Source of the DNA: Ruminococcaceae bacterium UBA7080
GTDB lineage: Bacteria > Bacillota > Clostridia > Oscillospirales > Acutalibacteraceae
DNA length: 64,000 nt
Assembly: GCA_002493595.1 (NCBI GenBank)
Contig: DKZG01000027.1
Span: 48,629 to 112,628, forward strand
Direction: 5' to 3'
Shown one piece after another: positions 63,957 to 64,000 of the stretch (position 1 is its first letter; the number at the start of each line of letters is the position of its first letter). The position numbers and the translations under genes are program-made. A model generated the notes under the pieces. It had not been told where the DNA came from. It made no database searches and saw nothing but the letters and a program-made list of their open reading frames with translations.

Positions 63957-64000
63957 TGGTTGCGGGGGTAGGACTCGAACCTACGACCTTCGGGTTATGA
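63957..64000 (-). tRNA. Initiator tRNA-fMet (CAT), 3' part only
   Basis: On the minus strand the window begins inside the anticodon loop (TCATAACCC) and continues through the variable loop, the T-arm GTTCGAGTCC and the acceptor end CCCCCGCAACCA with CCA encoded. The CCC of the anticodon stem and the CCCCCGCAA acceptor match initiator rather than elongator Met tRNA of Firmicutes. The 5' half lies beyond the window. Confidence 0.9.

Overview
The window looks like the chromosome of a low-GC, gut-type clostridium. An Oscillospiraceae/Ruminococcus-like host is my inference. It rests on AT-rich intergenic DNA, strong AGGAGG ribosome-binding sites, a glmS ribozyme, BspA-like leucine-rich surface proteins, a degenerate dockerin-like tail, a PyrK-type dihydroorotate dehydrogenase and initiator tRNA with Firmicutes sequence. 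No species is claimed.

Layout. (1) 1-10.1 kb, minus strand: the translation/envelope block rpsB-tsf ... pyrH-frr-uppS-X-cdsA. It is interrupted between tsf and pyrH by four accessory genes (GNAT, XRE regulator, SGNH hydrolase, leucine-rich surface protein). (2) 10.1-14.3 kb: a secreted 128-residue protein with a signal peptide, followed by an ABC-2 transporter whose large permease carries an M1-peptidase-like beta domain but no protease motif. A tetR gene lies upstream. (3) 14.3-24.8 kb: a complete de novo UMP operon pyrC-carA-carB-pyrK-pyrD-pyrF-pyrE-pyrB-pyrI with tetR as the last gene and no visible attenuator. (4) 24.9-27.2 kb, plus strand: a GH4 glycosidase and PfkB kinase pair. (5) 27.2-29.4 kb: glmS with a glmS ribozyme in its 5' leader. 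(6) 29.4-32.3 kb: trkA-trkH potassium uptake, with trkA broken by an in-frame TAA. (7) 32.4-58.8 kb: a large cell-surface polysaccharide / poly(glycerol-phosphate) region. It has two tandem proteins of about 1175 residues that join a GT2 glycosyltransferase to a CDP-glycerol glycerophosphotransferase, then an acyltransferase, pyrophosphatase and a DUF1919 protein. An operon of 15 genes follows, reading from an HpaI-like aldolase through a sugar-phosphate transferase, GT4 and GT2 enzymes, an EpsG polymerase and a flippase to a GT32-glycerophosphotransferase fusion. One gene there is frameshifted. (8) 59-62.4 kb, plus strand: a sodium:neurotransmitter-type symporter, NADP-type glutamate dehydrogenase and a small lysine-rich protein. 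(9) 62.4-64 kb: a small XRE-regulator/membrane-protein module with a palindromic operator, a decayed gene, tandem repeats and the 3' half of an initiator tRNA. It resembles the eroded end of an integrated element.

How it fits together: UMP made by the pyr operon and GlcN-6-P made by GlmS feed nucleotide-sugar and wall precursor pools. UppS supplies undecaprenyl carrier for the surface-polymer operon, whose first committed enzyme is the phosphoglycosyl transferase at 57.3-57.9 kb. Pyrophosphatase pulls the nucleotide-activation steps. No CDP-glycerol synthase (TagD type) is in the window. No CRISPR array, transposase, rRNA gene or intact prophage was seen.
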